In this document: positions 1-13,733 of the stretch, in pieces
How positions within the stretch are numbered: the first letter of the stretch is position 1
Layout: the number at the start of each line of letters is the position of its first letter
Notes under the pieces: model-generated
The model's input: the letters and a program-made list of their open reading frames with translations, nothing else
Told to the model about the DNA's origin: nothing
Database searches by the model: none
Made by a program: the position numbers and the translations under genes
Assembly: GCA_003260075.1 (NCBI GenBank)
Contig: QLIY01000021.1
Location: 314,839-378,838, forward strand
Length of the DNA: 64,000 nt
Direction: 5' to 3'
DNA from: Phallusia mammillata
Taxonomy: Eukaryota; Chordata; Ascidiacea; Phlebobranchia; Ascidiidae

Positions 1-731
1 TTTATCAGACATCGTAACAAGAAAATCCCTACAGGCAAAATTAAAAAAAATAAGCAATTTAAAAAAAAAAACTCAAACATCTTTTTTATGAATTAGGCGT
101 TGTGTGTACAAAAACACTTTTTTGCATAACATGGACGTTTTCTCTTGTATGGGACGTCGAAACGTCGAATATTATGATACAAACTGCCGGAAGAGCAATA
201 CTCGTTTATACATTATGCCTGACAGCAACAGCAAATTTAAGACGTTTTCGTTTGACCTCCACATTACTAACCGACGTACGGACTGATGCTCAGAAATAGT
301 CACTTAATGCTTAATGTTTCGCAGAAAATGTACTGCGGACTAACGGTTTGTTGTCAAACCCATTTGCACCTGAATTCGTGCACACGCATCTCTCGGGTTT
401 TGACAATAGCGAATTAGACAAAAATATTAATACAGCGGTTCTCCAACTGCGGGGGCCGCCACGCGATTTCTGTCCCCCCCCCCGCGAGGAGCTTAAAGTA
501 TTTCTACAATCTTATGTAATATGAGATCTTGGTTACAAACATAGGCGATTGTTCGCGCACTATGTTTATATTGTTTTAGTCTTGTTTGTGACGTAATAAA
601 TTGCCTTTAAAACATTCCCACGGAAATAAAACTTTTAGTTTGGTAACTGGACAGTTTTATTTGGCCAAGGTATTTTAAATTTTATGAATATATTTGGACC
701 GCGAATGCTCGAAAAAACTGCGAAGGGACCG

Positions 732-3700
732 TTATGACAAAAAATTAAAAAAGTTTGAGAACGGCTGTATTAATACAATAACAAAAAATACATTCATATC
801 CAAACCTGTTTGAAGAGACTTGAGTTGCCTCACCGAAGGAGGCCTTCCAATTCGTCTCGCAGCGCCTCCTGGTGTGCAACCGACCCGTTTGGCCTTACTC
901 GCTTGGAGGCGTCTTTTCGCAAAACAATTGAGTTTGGTTTTATACCGTGGTTTGGCGTTGAGAAAATCACGTGACGGGTTCCGCTTGGCTGCTTTGGTGC
1001 CTTCGATTTTAGACAGGGCATTTCTGCACAGAACTATTTTGAGGTCTTTCGTTTGACCGCAGCGTGCATCGCCCTGGTGTTTCAAACGTTCAGGAATGTC
1101 GTTATCTGGTAAAGCGGGGTCGTCGTATTCTACAACCACTGTAGATCGGTTGTTTGTGGTCGCTAATGACTGATTTTGCTTTCTCAATGTTAGTGGGAGT
1201 TTTGAAGTCTCTTGGTCGCTGTCTGATGTATCGCTGCTTTCTGCAAGCCAGTCGTAAATAACGTCGGCATTTCTGTATTAAAAACAAACTATTGGATTTC
1301 AGTCTAAGCCAGTGGTGTTGTCTGAAAGCCCTTTTAAGAAACTTTGGTTTAAAAGTTTGTTGGTATGGACTCATTCAACGATATCACGGCCCCAAAATTC
1401 AATAAACGTTGGTAGGCGTTTTTTCAAAGTTTACAATCAAAGATAAAACGGTTTGGTCGGTGAGTTAAAAATCGTGAATCATATGAGCCGCAAATAGTTT
1501 TGACCACTATAAAACTCATTTTACCTTATTTCACAACAGGGAGCGATTTTTTTTTTAGCCCACGGTGACATATGAATCTGAATTATAAATCCTTTATTTT
1601 GCTGACTTGATGTATTCTGTGTCTAACAGCTATCCACTTATTCCATTAATTATTATACGCCAAGCTTATTGAAGGCGTCATACAGAATCAAGCCTGTCTC
1701 CCAAGCATTTCCACATGGCAAAGAACATGCTATAAAAATCTAGCCTGAGGTGGGATTCGAACCAGCGAGAGGAGTCTTACCAGGGAGACCGACTTGATTC
1801 CGAATGGCGTTTTCATTGGGCCTGGCGTACTAAAATTTATTATTAAGTATGCAGTGATCGCTGGTCTGCATAAAGACGTCAGGGCTAATCCAAGTACGTG
1901 TGTATGTTCAATTTAGCTTATGCTAATACCGCGTTTTCTCAAAGTATTGTATATATATATTAATATCCCTGCAATGAAGCAAAAAAATTAAGACACTATT
2001 AAAGTGTATTGACGTATCCTATGTAGTTATGTATAGTTATAAATATTTGCTTGGTAAATTTTTCCATTATCAAAAGGGGACGAGTCTTAACAAAACTTGT
2101 AAAAACGAAAAAAACACCATAACTTAAAGAATCAGCTGCCTTCTGATATCATTTGTGATCTTACCTGGGAAACAAACCACCAGTTTTGTGACGACTGCGC
2201 AGACGTAGACGGTGGCTGATTGGTTGATCCCCATTCGCTGTAGCGAATTCGTCTGCGGAAGCGGAGTTGTTTGAAATAGTTGACCGGTTATCGTCGGAAG
2301 ATTCTGCCTCCTAGTTGGGCGGAAAAGTAACAACTTACACAGACTGATTGACTACATTTCAAAGAAATTTTTATCCCGGGCTAAAACGATACTTTACATC
2401 ACTACATGTCAACAGCATTTGATGATAATGTATAGTACAATGTTTCCCATGAGTTGCAATCAAAAACTAGGTTGCTGCTTTCGCATGACATGCATTCAGG
2501 TTTGAAATGTTTTGTGGCAGAGCTGCTTACACCATACCTCACGGCAGACCCACATTTAGCTGAATTTCGATAAGTGGCGTAAATAGGTAAATTATTAATT
2601 TAGAAGCTAAAGACGGGTAGGATTGGGGAGTACGTTATTTATTATTTATAATAGGAACAAAGTTTTAAAGTTAGTTTTGTTAATTTGTTTATGATAATAC
2701 CCTATATTTTAGTCCGCACAATATCGTAGTTCTTTTGGTTTGCAAGTTACTGATATATTGATTTTTGGCAAATCAGTTGATTATAGTTTTTTTTTGCACA
2801 GACTTTAAACAAAGTCCAAAATAACGACAAAAAAACAAAAACTTACAGACTCTGGTATCTTGGTGGAAGGATTGATCGGAAAATCAGATAAATACTTCAT
2901 CACCACATTCACACTTGTGATAATGCAGTTTTTTACAGTAGCTTCCACCTGTTACACGTTGAACAATTGTTAACAAATAGGCATTGTCCACATTGGAATA
3001 ACATTGTATTGGTCGCTAATGATGCAATAAAGGAAAAATATTTTGTTGGAAAGAACAGATTTCGGGCCTTTTTGCCAAAAGTAGCGACATAATCTGTTGC
3101 CAGACGACAAATCTGGTGGTTACAAATCTGTTAGTGGAGTAATTAATTTGAGAACTGTTTGCTAAATTCCGGTAGAGGGCGTAAAGGGCACTAGCCCAAA
3201 AATATGAGCATTTTTACACAGTGTTACTTTTGTACATTCGTAAATGGTCTTTACGCCCTCTGTCAAAATTTGGCAACGTTTGTGATTTGAGTTCTCAAGT
3301 CGGTAGCTTTGGTAGCATTCGATAAATGCTGTGTATGCCATTATGATATAAACTTACTGTGTAAGCGACTGTGAAAACGAGATTTTCTGGAGATGACAGA
3401 GAATCAGATTCAAATGAGGAAAATATGTCACTGTTCCAAACCGGGCTAAAAAATGAAAATAAGTAAATCTGATTTTAAGCTTGAAAACAACATAACTTTG
3501 TAAACGGATTAATAACTCCAGTTTGCGTTTTTTGTCAAAGGAAATGTCAGAACAGCGTATAGGTTAGTAACAATTCAAAAATACATCGCCGTTTGAGTTG
3601 AGTTTATTTCGCATGGTAAAGAAAACATAGCGACACAATAGCACCAAAACAACTAGGCTTACCAATAGATTGGGTACGGCACTCACAGAACAGCGATGAT

Positions 3701-3953
3701 TAAGATAGGAAAAAACAGAACAATCTATATGCAGGCAACAATACCTATCCGACGACCGTAATAGATTTGTTCGCCATAGTTACGGAAATGAATCGATGTT
3801 CTACTGACTGAATCATCACAGTTGCCGAATCAACTAAAAGGTGTTTTGTAGATTGTCACAGAAACCGGTCTATGCGAAATCCCAGGTGTTTTTGTATTCA
3901 AACTCTTAACTTAAATCAAGCAGCCGCATACTCTAAATCAGGGGTGTCAAACG

Positions 3954-4052
<99 letters not shown>

Positions 4053-7044
4053 AAACAATCAACAAAAATTGTAGTATTTAGTCAGATTTTTATCCAAGTA
4101 TAATATTTTTTAAACTATTCAAAGTTGAAGCTATTCATTGAACAGACATTTACAGCTAGAACTTTAATAAAGAAATAAAAATTCATATGTTATGAATAGA
4201 AACGATAGTAAAACCGTTCCTCCAACTAAAAAAGCGTTAAGTTTCAGGGGTGCACAACTTGCGGATTACCATCCTAAATAGCCATAAGCGTCAGACTTTT
4301 TGTGCGCCTATTGTGTACAAACAATGCAAAAAACAGGTACCACAAGCATCACAATATAGATTATGACGTCATAAACAGTTAAGACTGATCTTCACACNCC
4401 GTGAACATGTTTATTAAAATACATTATATGTACTGGCGGCCGTGGCGTAAATAAAACTCATTTGCCAAATATTTCGACTTTCAAACTGCTCTAAAAAGAT
4501 TTTGTGGTACTGAAAAGAAGATTACCATCCTAAATAGCCATAAGCGTCAGACTTTTTGTGCGCCTATTGTGTACAAACAATGCAAAAAACAGGTACCACA
4601 AGCATCACAATATAGATTATGACGTCATAAACAGTTAAGACTGATCTTCACACTTTGCAGCTCAATCTGTGCATCAAGTTGGAAATTAGTCTGGGCTTTT
4701 GGGGCGTCAATAGATGGTATACATATGACATAAACCTATTTCTTTACATCTGTAATTTTAAAACAAGGTGAAATAAGGATCTGCAATGCGGCCGTCGTGG
4801 CGAAAAGGTTGTGCTCCCCTGGTTAAAGTTTATAAAACTAGATTAAAAATCACATGCGGCCCTTGGCATAATTTCCAACTGCAATGTGGCCCTCGAAGCC
4901 CCATGAGTTTGACATCCCTGCTCTAAATCACAACCTTTTTGCTATTGATCGACACATTACAGGTCTTAATTTCACCACCGGCCGCCAAGTGTGTCAATCC
5001 GTTTGATTAGTAAAGTAACCACATATGATTTATTTTACAATATCGCATTTACTGGTGCCCGAAAGTCCAGATTAATTTTGTATTTTATGTTTAGAAATCA
5101 CTCTTAACGGTTTATGACGTCACTATATACATATATATATATATATTGTTGCATTTGATGTTGCCTGTTTTTTAAGCGTTTGCACACGAAACCCGTACAA
5201 AACGTCTAACGCATATGGGTACCATGGACCAGCTCACAAAAATCATTCAGATATATTTTTTTAAGCTAAATGTTTGTTTGGAAAAGTTTTTCCCAATTTT
5301 ATATTGAAAATAGTTTCCATCAATTTGCAATTTAAAAAAAAAGTTTACATACATAATGTTAAATTTTACAACTTACCTTAAACTGGCAAATGCGCCGTCC
5401 GAAGGTATGACGTCGGTATCTCTGACGTCATGCTTTATGCGCGCAGTAAAGTTTGCGATGCGTCCAAAGATGTTATCTTGATCGTGTCTAAGCTCATTAA
5501 GATGCTGTTTATGCAAAACATCACAATTTGGAACGTGTTTGTAAATCGGACGAGCATTTAGATGTAAATGAGAATTAAAAGGTTTAGACAGGTGCGAAGA
5601 GTCATTACGCAAGACCGCACTTTGTGGATTTAAATATAGACCGTGGAAACAGATTTTAGCTTTGGTTTACCTATAAGAGATGTATTTATAGTTGTTTATA
5701 ACAGGCATTTAACTTTTACGCATTACAAGAATACGATTCGAAATGTGAGTTAGAGGAATATTAAGGAGCTGTGACCTTATACATTGCTATGTTGTAACCC
5801 ACAAGCAGAAAAGATAGCTGTTTCTTTTAAATAGCCCTAGTGTAATTACTGTAAGGTCACAATGTAAACCTCGGTTAATCCGGACCCGATTGGATCCCAA
5901 CATTGTCCGAAGGGGGGGGGGATTTTAAATAGCCCTAGTGTAATTACTGTAAGGTCACAATGTAATACAGTAAACCTCGGTTAATCCGGACCCGATTGGA
6001 TCCCAACATTGTCCGAATTATGCGAGGATCTGGATTAACCGAATCCGGTTTAATGTACAAAGATTAAACTGGAGTACAAATTTCGTAAAGTCGATTTACG
6101 AAAAAAATCCGGGGTCGAATACTACACAAGCTTATCGACATGGATTTGACCTCAATTTAAGTTTTACTTTTTACTAGTCGATAGGCCAAACAAACAATTT
6201 TTTTCATCAACTACATAAATCTGACACCCCTGAAAAAACAGCGTTTTGTCACTTTACTAATTCCAAACTTCCAAGTAGGGTCAATGAACAAGAAACTACC
6301 ACACACGTGGTAAAGTGAAGCAAAATAAATAACTTTTACCTCTGTTGGGTCCTCTTTGTTGTGAGTTGCGTTGGTAGCGGATGTTGTGTCTGAAAAAGCG
6401 TTTATTAGAACGCAATTGGAAACAGACTATAAGGAAGTGTGTAATTTTGACGGGATGATACGAACTCTACGTGGTAATGGTGCATATGCAACGATCAGTA
6501 AACGAAGGGAAATATTAAAACAGCGCAAAAATTCTTTACGTGTATTAGCATTCCAAGGTTTGCAATTTTGTTTAATAAATTTTAAAAAATAGTGTAATTC
6601 TGTGATTTGTTTGTAAGAATATGCAATTTTAGGCCTTTTTTGCTTGAATTTGCAATAAAAATTACACCTGCAAATGCATTTTTTTTAAAAAAGAATTAAA
6701 CACCTAATCAAAATGACAGATCCCTTACCGTCGGGTAGAGATTGGTTTTCGAAGAGAAACGCCGATCTGGCAGTCCTAGGTTCAACGCCAACGTGTCTTT
6801 TGTAAATTGCAGCCATCCGGTGAGACTGGGCTTACACGCTCGAAATGTTCCGTTTGGAAATACCACATTCAGGTGACTGATCAACCGTTAACAGCTGAAG
6901 ATGCTCGTATTGGCTCAGCGTAAAACGAGTTCCTAAGTAACCTGATAGTTCTTGAAAAAGTAACTGCTGAAAGTAAAATGCAGAAATTGATTTTTTGCCT
7001 ATCGCTGAGTTTAAAACCTTCCAATCGTTCACATACCACGTTTT
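732..7044 (-). CDS. Unrecognised multi-exon gene, 3' part (5' end not found)
   Basis: Exons in transcript order (minus strand): 7044-6836, 6796-6729, 6389-6340, about 5650-5377, 3445-3358, 2948-2847, 2310-2165, 1272-732 (stop at 732-734). Splice phases agree at every junction except between 6340 and the 5377 exon, where an exon or a different acceptor is missing. The product is unknown to me. It starts with a helical-looking segment (WYVNDWKVLNSAIG) and has a conserved-looking middle (ENLVFTVAYTVEATVKNC then VVMKYLSDFPINPSTKIPES). An acidic/serine-rich stretch (LAESSDTSDSDQE) follows, then a strongly basic region of about 70 residues with RRIGRPPSV, close to the GRP core of an AT-hook. The last about 25 residues turn hydrophobic, so either that tail is real or the coding exon ends earlier at a GTTTGG donor. 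The intron 6797-6835 is only 39 nt. A minus-strand poly(A) signal lies at 656-661. The basic tail favours a nuclear protein; that is inference. Confidence 0.6.
1651..1805 (-). repeat. tRNA-derived SINE, degraded copy
   Basis: It shares with the copies at 20575, 53215 and 55165 the blocks ACGCCA, GGCGTCATAC, AAGCATT, CATGGCAA and AAAATCTAGCCT. A B-box-like GGGATTCGAACC sits at about 1752. The A box and tRNA 5' half are decayed. Same orientation as the other copies. Confidence 0.65.
3939..4920. mobile_element. hAT-type non-autonomous element with perfect 8-bp target duplication
   Basis: Terminal inverted repeats CAGGGGTGTCAAAC and GTTTGACATCCCTG. They are bounded by identical 8-bp direct repeats CTCTAAAT at 3931-3938 and 4921-4928, the hallmark of hAT transposition. 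There is no transposase ORF. The interior is damaged in the assembly: a 97-nt C run at 3954-4050, one n at 4398, and a 134-bp block present twice (4264-4397 and 4520-4653). Confidence 0.85.
3954..4050. other. 97-nt pure C run (probable assembly filler)
   Basis: An uninterrupted homopolymer directly inside the left terminus of a hAT element. The corresponding right end continues normally. It resembles the other G/C runs that mark unmerged contig ends. Confidence 0.7.
5825..6052. repeat. Direct duplication across a G10 run, containing a pogo-like terminal sequence
   Basis: About 85 bp before the run at 5912-5921 is repeated after it, with a short CAGTAAA-type difference. The second copy starts CAGTAAACCTCGGTTAATCC after TA and ends with a reverse-complement-like GGATTAACCGAATCC. 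This arrangement recalls pogo/Tigger-type MITEs, which use TA targets. Element limits are uncertain. Confidence 0.45.
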
Positions 7045-10000
7045 CTGCAAAATTTTGCAGTACTTGGTGTTAGTTATTATATACCTAACGCTAAATTGTG
7101 CAATTTTAACTGTGTAAACCTACATTAACTACATGATGACTATTTAAGCTAACGGTTTTGGACAGACTCAAAACTAAAACCATGTATTTTTTACATATAT
7201 AACATATCCTGAAATATATCTTTATTACACATTTTTTTGGCCATAAGCAACTGGTTTTCAAACTTAAAAAGGTCATGTTATGTCCTTGGATAATAACTCG
7301 TTCTTGATGAATCTAATTCTGCTCATAACATAAAAAAATCGATTGAATTAATTCTTAAAGGTATACTAGGACTTAAACTACATTAAAGACTGATGCCAAA
7401 ACCGAACATTGCAAGCGGCAATGCATGATTATCAAAATTGCGCCTAGTTTGCTGGAAATTGTAACCAACGTCCTATCTCATTTCATTAAATTTTCTGTTC
7501 AGTTTTACTGCCAGTTGAATGTTTTCTTAGAAACGCACAGGAACTGTACGCAGACGACAATATGCTGCCTGCAAGGAAACGGATAGTACCATATGATGGT
7601 GTGGTGTTACGCCGACAGACCAAGTTAGCCAGGAAAGATATTTAAGCATTCGAAAACGCTTTCTTATCTATTGAAAGCAAAAACGACTTATAATTTCGAG
7701 CATAGGTTTATAGTTTCTTTTTTAAATGCGTATGCCCTTGATATTACCACAATCTTACCAAGTTTTAGTACTGTTGAGTGGCTATGTTTGCTTACGAGCG
7801 ACACAAACTCAACTCAATGAGATATATAATCCAAACTTTATCATTTCGATTAATTAAACCCTTAACCTAACTTAATGATAAGCGACGTGAACATACTGTG
7901 CGTCAAATACACAAAGTAGTAACTTTTTTCAATTCAAATTGGATGAAATTTGATGCTACAAGGGTTACAAAAAGCTTGGCACACCCCAGTTTTTGAATGG
8001 ATCGCAATTATTTGTTTTTTGTGTGTCTTCATTAGCGGGGGGGGGGAGCTTGGTTTTTGAATGGATCGCAATTATTTGTTTTTTGTGTGTCTTCATTAGC
8101 GTTACGCCTTAACCCTTACAACGGAGTCAATCATGTGTGAAGCGACTGTAACTTGAGCTTTTCGGCAAGACATGTGAACTAGTACATTCAGTATGCTCAT
8201 GGCAAAAGAAATATACTTGGGATAGCAGAAACTACTAAACAAATACACACATTACTGCAACACAAACTGATGCATTCTGAACTAAACTGACCAATAAACT
8301 AATGTAAAGGACAAAATAGCATTTCTGCAACTTTGGCTATCCTTTAGTTGGCTTTTTTTGTACATTTTCCAATTTCAACACTGTCTCTTAGCATGATGTT
8401 TACGTCTGCTTAACATTAACAACTAAACACATGTTAAACATTTGCGTTCTGGACAAAAAACACGCAGTCTAGTTCTAAAACATCTATTGATCACAGCCTG
8501 TAAGCGCCATGACAAGAAGCAAAGACAAGATCACATGATATTTTAGCCTGTGCGGTAATTCCCTCCATTTGTTACAGGTGCATTTCCGTGGTATTTCCCG
8601 TTCATGAGCGATACTCAGAAAAATACTGTAGTCTACTAGGGCCTGGTTTGCATAACGAGCATTCTCTTGGCCTGTGTACACAACGTACTGTCAAGCATAT
8701 TTCAAAAACAGCTTATGAAATATGCTCCGCAGCAAAACTATATTGATTAAATATACTGCAAAGCTTGCAAATATACAACCACAGCAACTCGGTACATACA
8801 TTGAACTGTTAAAAGCTGGCCCACATTTTGCTGACGATATTGACTAGATGCAATGCACGTTATGGTCATGTGGTCAGATAACTTCCCTGAGAGTCACAGG
8901 TCTCTATTGTTTTATTGACCTGTGGTACTACATTGGTGACTTACATTTGTATCACAGCCTGCTAAACTCTTAGAAAGGCATATGGCGCATGTTGCCACTG
9001 CCAAGCGAACATGTTTTCAATTTTGACAACAAAATTTGCCTATAAGCTAAATAGCTCTCTGGGTTTTTTCTGGGACTCAAATAATCCATTGCGCCCACGC
9101 TATACACTCGCACAAACTAGGGCCCACACATTCCTTCTATAATACACCATATGCTTGCTACAGCAGACGGCCAACACCTTTTTGTTTTACTTAATCTAGA
9201 CTGATCTAAGGCAAATCTAGACTGGACAAGCTATAATCTCATCTAGACTGGTCTAAGGTACCATTGGATTCTGATTACAAAGTGCTAGCATCAAACCACA
9301 CCTGAAACCGTCCCTTGCAAATGATATTGCTCTTTTTAAAAACCCGTAAGACGTTTTCGGTGCTTTCAATCAGCAAAAATGAACTTCCTAAAGTTGTCTG
9401 CACCCAAGCGTGACTCGGCAAAACCTTTTTTGTCACTTGGTGTGGATTCGAGAATTTGTCGATTCAGCAACTGAACAAGTGTTACGTAACAATCCGCAAG
9501 TGTAACGAAGTGCAATGTATAGAGAAGAACTGCTCACACCCGTACATTTTCCCACGTGAGCTATGCTTAGTACTAGTTGTCCACCTTTCAAACTGTCTTC
9601 AATAAGGTAAAAAACACTCTGGTTTTGCATGTTCCCATTGCTGCACATATGTTGTGCAACCCATAATAGCCAGTAGACAAAACATCCTGCTGTCGTTAAC
9701 ACCATTTCAGCTATAATGTATGTTTGCAATAACGTTTCCTACCGGTTGGTACATGAGATGAGTTCCTGTGTAAACAGTTGGCGTTGTTTAAATTCACACA
9801 TTGCAAATATAGGAGCTTTTTGTCGCGTTCTGTCAACAGATAAAATGATCGTGACCACGAGGTATGTCAAGTCCATGTTGACATTTAATACTTAAAGAAT
9901 ATACGTATTATTAAACAAACACAGGCGTGCTATAGATTCGATCGTAGGGAATTTTGAAACATGGTCTTATCCAAACAAAGTCTTTACTTAAGGAACTACC

Positions 10001-13000
10001 TTCGTCTCCGCTCCCACTAGCTAAACTACCTCCTCTATTCCATCGTTATTCACTGTTTATCGATTGTTGGTAAAATGCGTTAAAGAAATAAAATCTCGGG
10101 CAAACATTAAAGTTTTGAGTTGTTTCAACGGTTCAAGCAGACTTTTTATTTTGCTGTTGAATTTTTGTAAGTGGCATTAATCAACAGCACAAAACGCGAG
10201 TTATTGCTACGATATGGTATTCGTTGATTAAACCATTTGGTAAAGCAGAGTTCCATATTGCGAGCACACAATACGTCAAAATAAACAAAAAACAAATTTA
10301 TGCACCGATCTTTTTCTGCAAAAAATAACCCTCATTTTTAACGATTTAAAAAGACATGAACACTTTGTTATGCAAAACAGTACAACTCCAACAGTAAGAT
10401 TTTTTCTTTTGCCGGCCACTTTTCATATGCACGATTCGACATATGGCTCTATTTGCGGAAACGGAAGGCCGTGGCTTTAAGTTATGCTGGCACTGAGCGA
10501 TAGTTAGCACGAACTAGGAAGGAAAGTCAAACCACGTAAAGGGACGTTATCACGACGCGTGGTAAAGCTGCCTGCTGTTCCCTGTCTACATCCCTGTGAT
10601 AGTGAACTTGTAGAGATAAAAGACAAGCTTGCAAACACGATGCCTACGTGCTTTTAACCGTTGTTTGTGTTACACGCGTAGGGTTTCTAGTATTTCGTAT
10701 ATATATGTACGAATGATGACCTTTTTATACGGTTTTTGTATACTTTCTGCCTGACAATTGGATATGTTTGCATGTAGTTCTTAATGGACCTACATTGAGG
10801 CATTTGTTTTGGCCAACTAGCCACTGTGTCAATTATGTATTCAAAACACCATTGTCGATAAGTTTATAGGCCTAGTTGAATATTACGGTCATTTCCTCAG
10901 CCCAGCACTCAACTATATACAACACTATTCAAACCAGCTTGCTGTTTCCTTCCTGGTGGTACTTGCTCGTTGTTGATTACAAAAACCCATTGCCATTCAG
11001 GTTCGTTAAACAACACAAAGGTAGGAAAATGACCTGTCATATTAAGTTCGCTTTGTACCAATTGCGAATAACTTTGACAAACTACAAAATGCATTATTTG
11101 AGTATGAGTTTTTATATGTGCATGTTCCACACACTATTTTGAACTGAAAAGTATGTCACGCAAGTTAAGACAGTTTAAAGCGGCAATTTCGTTGATCTTA
11201 AAAGTCACGTTTACGTTGCAGATTTCAATGTGTACATTGAGGTACGTGTAAACTCCAATAGTCGACATTTATATGATATTTACAGCAAATCTGACATTTA
11301 CTTTAAGTGTTACGCACAAATAGTCAAAAATTGTGGACCAAAACCATCCCGAGTTTAAAAGTACAAGCCTGAAACCTGCTGCAAACCAAAAACTGTTTCA
11401 AAACAAAACTTAAAAGTTAGTAAATTGTGTGACATCAGGCCCGAATTGTGCCCGTTTTACTGAAGCCGACTCAAGCCTGAGCTCGGACCAACATACAATC
11501 CTGGTACCCAAACCCCATGACGAACCTGTTACCATACAATAGCCCAATATCAGTTTACCTTGCCTATAATGCTGACATTACACTTTGTTTACTGCCCAAC
11601 CGGTTAAGCTTTTAATTGTATGCGGTACTTCAAAAAATCGTAGTGACATTCAATATTTACAAAAAGATCAAGCCTCGGGGAAAAACGTGTACGCAAACGA
11701 GAATTCAATGCGTTGGACAACTGCATGTCAAGTGCCTAATGGATAAGTGTACACGTACTTATGGCAAAAGGTGTCAAAGCACAATTGTCGGGACAGATGG
11801 CTGTAGAATTGCGCATTTTCTACGAAAAAAAACACTGGTACTTTTTGCATTTTTTTGAAACGAAAAGCTAGAAATTTGAAAGACAGTAATAACCTTTGGA
11901 ATACAGATCTGTTCATAAGTTTAATGATGAGAATAACGTCCCAAAAAGACGTAAAAGCGCCATGGTTTGTTGTTCAAACGTTCAGTGATATGAATGGCCA
12001 CATGGAGCAATAAGCTTATTTTTGACAAGTGGTTGTCGCAATCTGCTACAATGAAAAAAACCCAGGGCTATTTAACTAAATTAAGCTGCCTAAACTCATA
12101 GTTAGGAATCCATTGTCATTAAGCTGTCATTAGAGGAGATCCTAAACCACACCATTGTAATTGTGGATCTATTTAAATGATCCACAAAACAATTCTCAAT
12201 GAATATGCCACGTCCAAACGTCCAAACGTCCAAAAAAAGAACGACTAATCATTCCCACGTGGCAGCCGCTCAGTCATTTCGCATTGTTACGTGAAAACCC
12301 CGAATTGCCATAATGTCTGATAAATTATAAAACGAAATTTGGACTGAAATATTTAAGCAGCAAACTAGCATAATTATTTTTTTTTGCAAAGTTTTGCAGG
12401 TTCATAAGTTTAATGAGGAAAATGACGGCCCAAATAGACTTAAAAAGCGACATGTTTATAAACCTTGAAGTGGCTGTAAACGGGTGTAACTTATGTGGCC
12501 CCTCATATCACTGATGGTAAAAATTGGCGAAACGTTTGAATAATAAAGCAAGTCGTTTTTTACTTTATTTTCCTCATTAAATTTGTTGGGTTTGTTCCAC
12601 AAAGATTCTTTATTTTCTATTTCGTCAAAAACCCATTTGTCACGTTATTTGCATACATCAGCAAACATGGCGCGCAACTAGACGGATTGCGCAATGTCGT
12701 ACGTGACCAAGGCACCAGCATTTTGCAAAACTGACTTTAATGTCAACAAACCGACAGGAAATAATGTATACCCTAAACAGAATGCCCCGAAAACATGAAG
12801 TATTTTTAGCACGTGTAGTTTTAATAGTCTTTGTTTCATGTTATTACTAATTTTTTTCCTCTATTTGCTGCCGGCTTTACAAGTCACTTTCTACTTTACA
12901 TCTTCTAAGGATTCGAATTAAACAGTTTGTTTCAAAAAAACGTTAAACTATTTCAATATTCAGCATTCAGAAGCCAACAATTTTTGTTCTGGGTTTACTA

Positions 13001-13401
13001 ATCGTTCAACTTAAATACAGAACTGTAGATTATGGATATACTGTATTTATTATTAAGTTAAACCTTCTGAAAACTGAATCTTTTGACACACTGTAGACTT
13101 ATACAACCAAAATCCTGAAATATTCCCGAAATATAGTCAAACTAGGAAGACCACGGATGTAAGGCTTATAGTGTGTTAATATGCATATATTATGCAAAAA
13201 TCGTTTAAAATGCAAGTTTTGTCCTTGAAAACTTTAAATGGCCTTTATCTTGACCTTGTGAAACAAAAACAAAACATTGCATAAATTTGGGTCCAAAATC
13301 GTTTCGAGGTCTTATGTAACTATTGAGCAAGAACTTGAGCGGCTTTGTTTCGCTTCATTAGATCGATTCGGCTAAATAAGGCCACTGACTAACCACTAGA
13401 A
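7045..13401. other. Gene-poor interval; no gene supported
   Basis: Open frames here (for example minus 8484-8681 and 9433-9729) lack convincing linked splice sites or recognisable motifs. Upstream exons of the minus-strand gene ending at 732 may lie in 7.1-10 kb but I could not phase any. One direct duplication flanks a G10 run at 8037-8046. A dispersed GCCCGAA-rich repeat copy lies at about 11330-11510. Confidence 0.5.
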
Positions 13402-13733
13402 CAGTGTTTCTTTAACTTTTTTGCGCTCGTACCCTTTGAGCTTTCATAAAATTTTCTCGTACCCCCTGTCTACAATGGTCAACGGAAGTAAATAAAATTG
13501 TAACAATTAAACTCAGTGTATCTATAACTTGGGTGTTGAATGCATGCATGAAAACAGTATTGTAAGTAGTACAAAACTAACCCGTTCTAGAAACTGTATG
13601 TAATAAAGTAACTTGTTAAGCATTATTCACAAATATGCCTAAATAGCATATAATTTCACCCTGCATATCGTACCCCCTGCTTTGATGCTTCGTACCCCCA
13701 TGGGGTACACGTACCCCTGGTTAAGAACCCCTG
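13402..13733. mobile_element. hAT-type MITE
   Basis: Ends CAGTGTTTCTTTAAC and GTTAAGAACCCCTG (imperfect inverted repeats). Flanking 8-bp direct repeats CACTAGAA (13394-13401) and CAATAGAA (13734-13741) differ at one base. The interior carries the CGTACCCCC blocks also typical of this family. Non-coding. Confidence 0.75.

Noticed and set aside
3872-4081. Open frame with a long proline run (also 41660-41968 and 57670-57990 on the minus strand)
   Set aside because: The Pro/Gly tracts are translations of pure C/G filler runs inside a transposon, an exon edge and an intron.
5832-6010. CRISPR-like or other spaced repeat array
   Set aside because: Only two copies, separated by a G run. This is the contig-end duplication pattern, not an array.
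8484-8681. Minus-strand open frame of 65 codons
   Set aside because: No splice context, no motif, amino-acid composition like random sequence.
9433-9729. Minus-strand frame of 98 codons beginning with a hydrophobic stretch
   Set aside because: It looks a little like a signal peptide plus cadherin-type start, but there is no partner exon, matching donor or recognisable domain.
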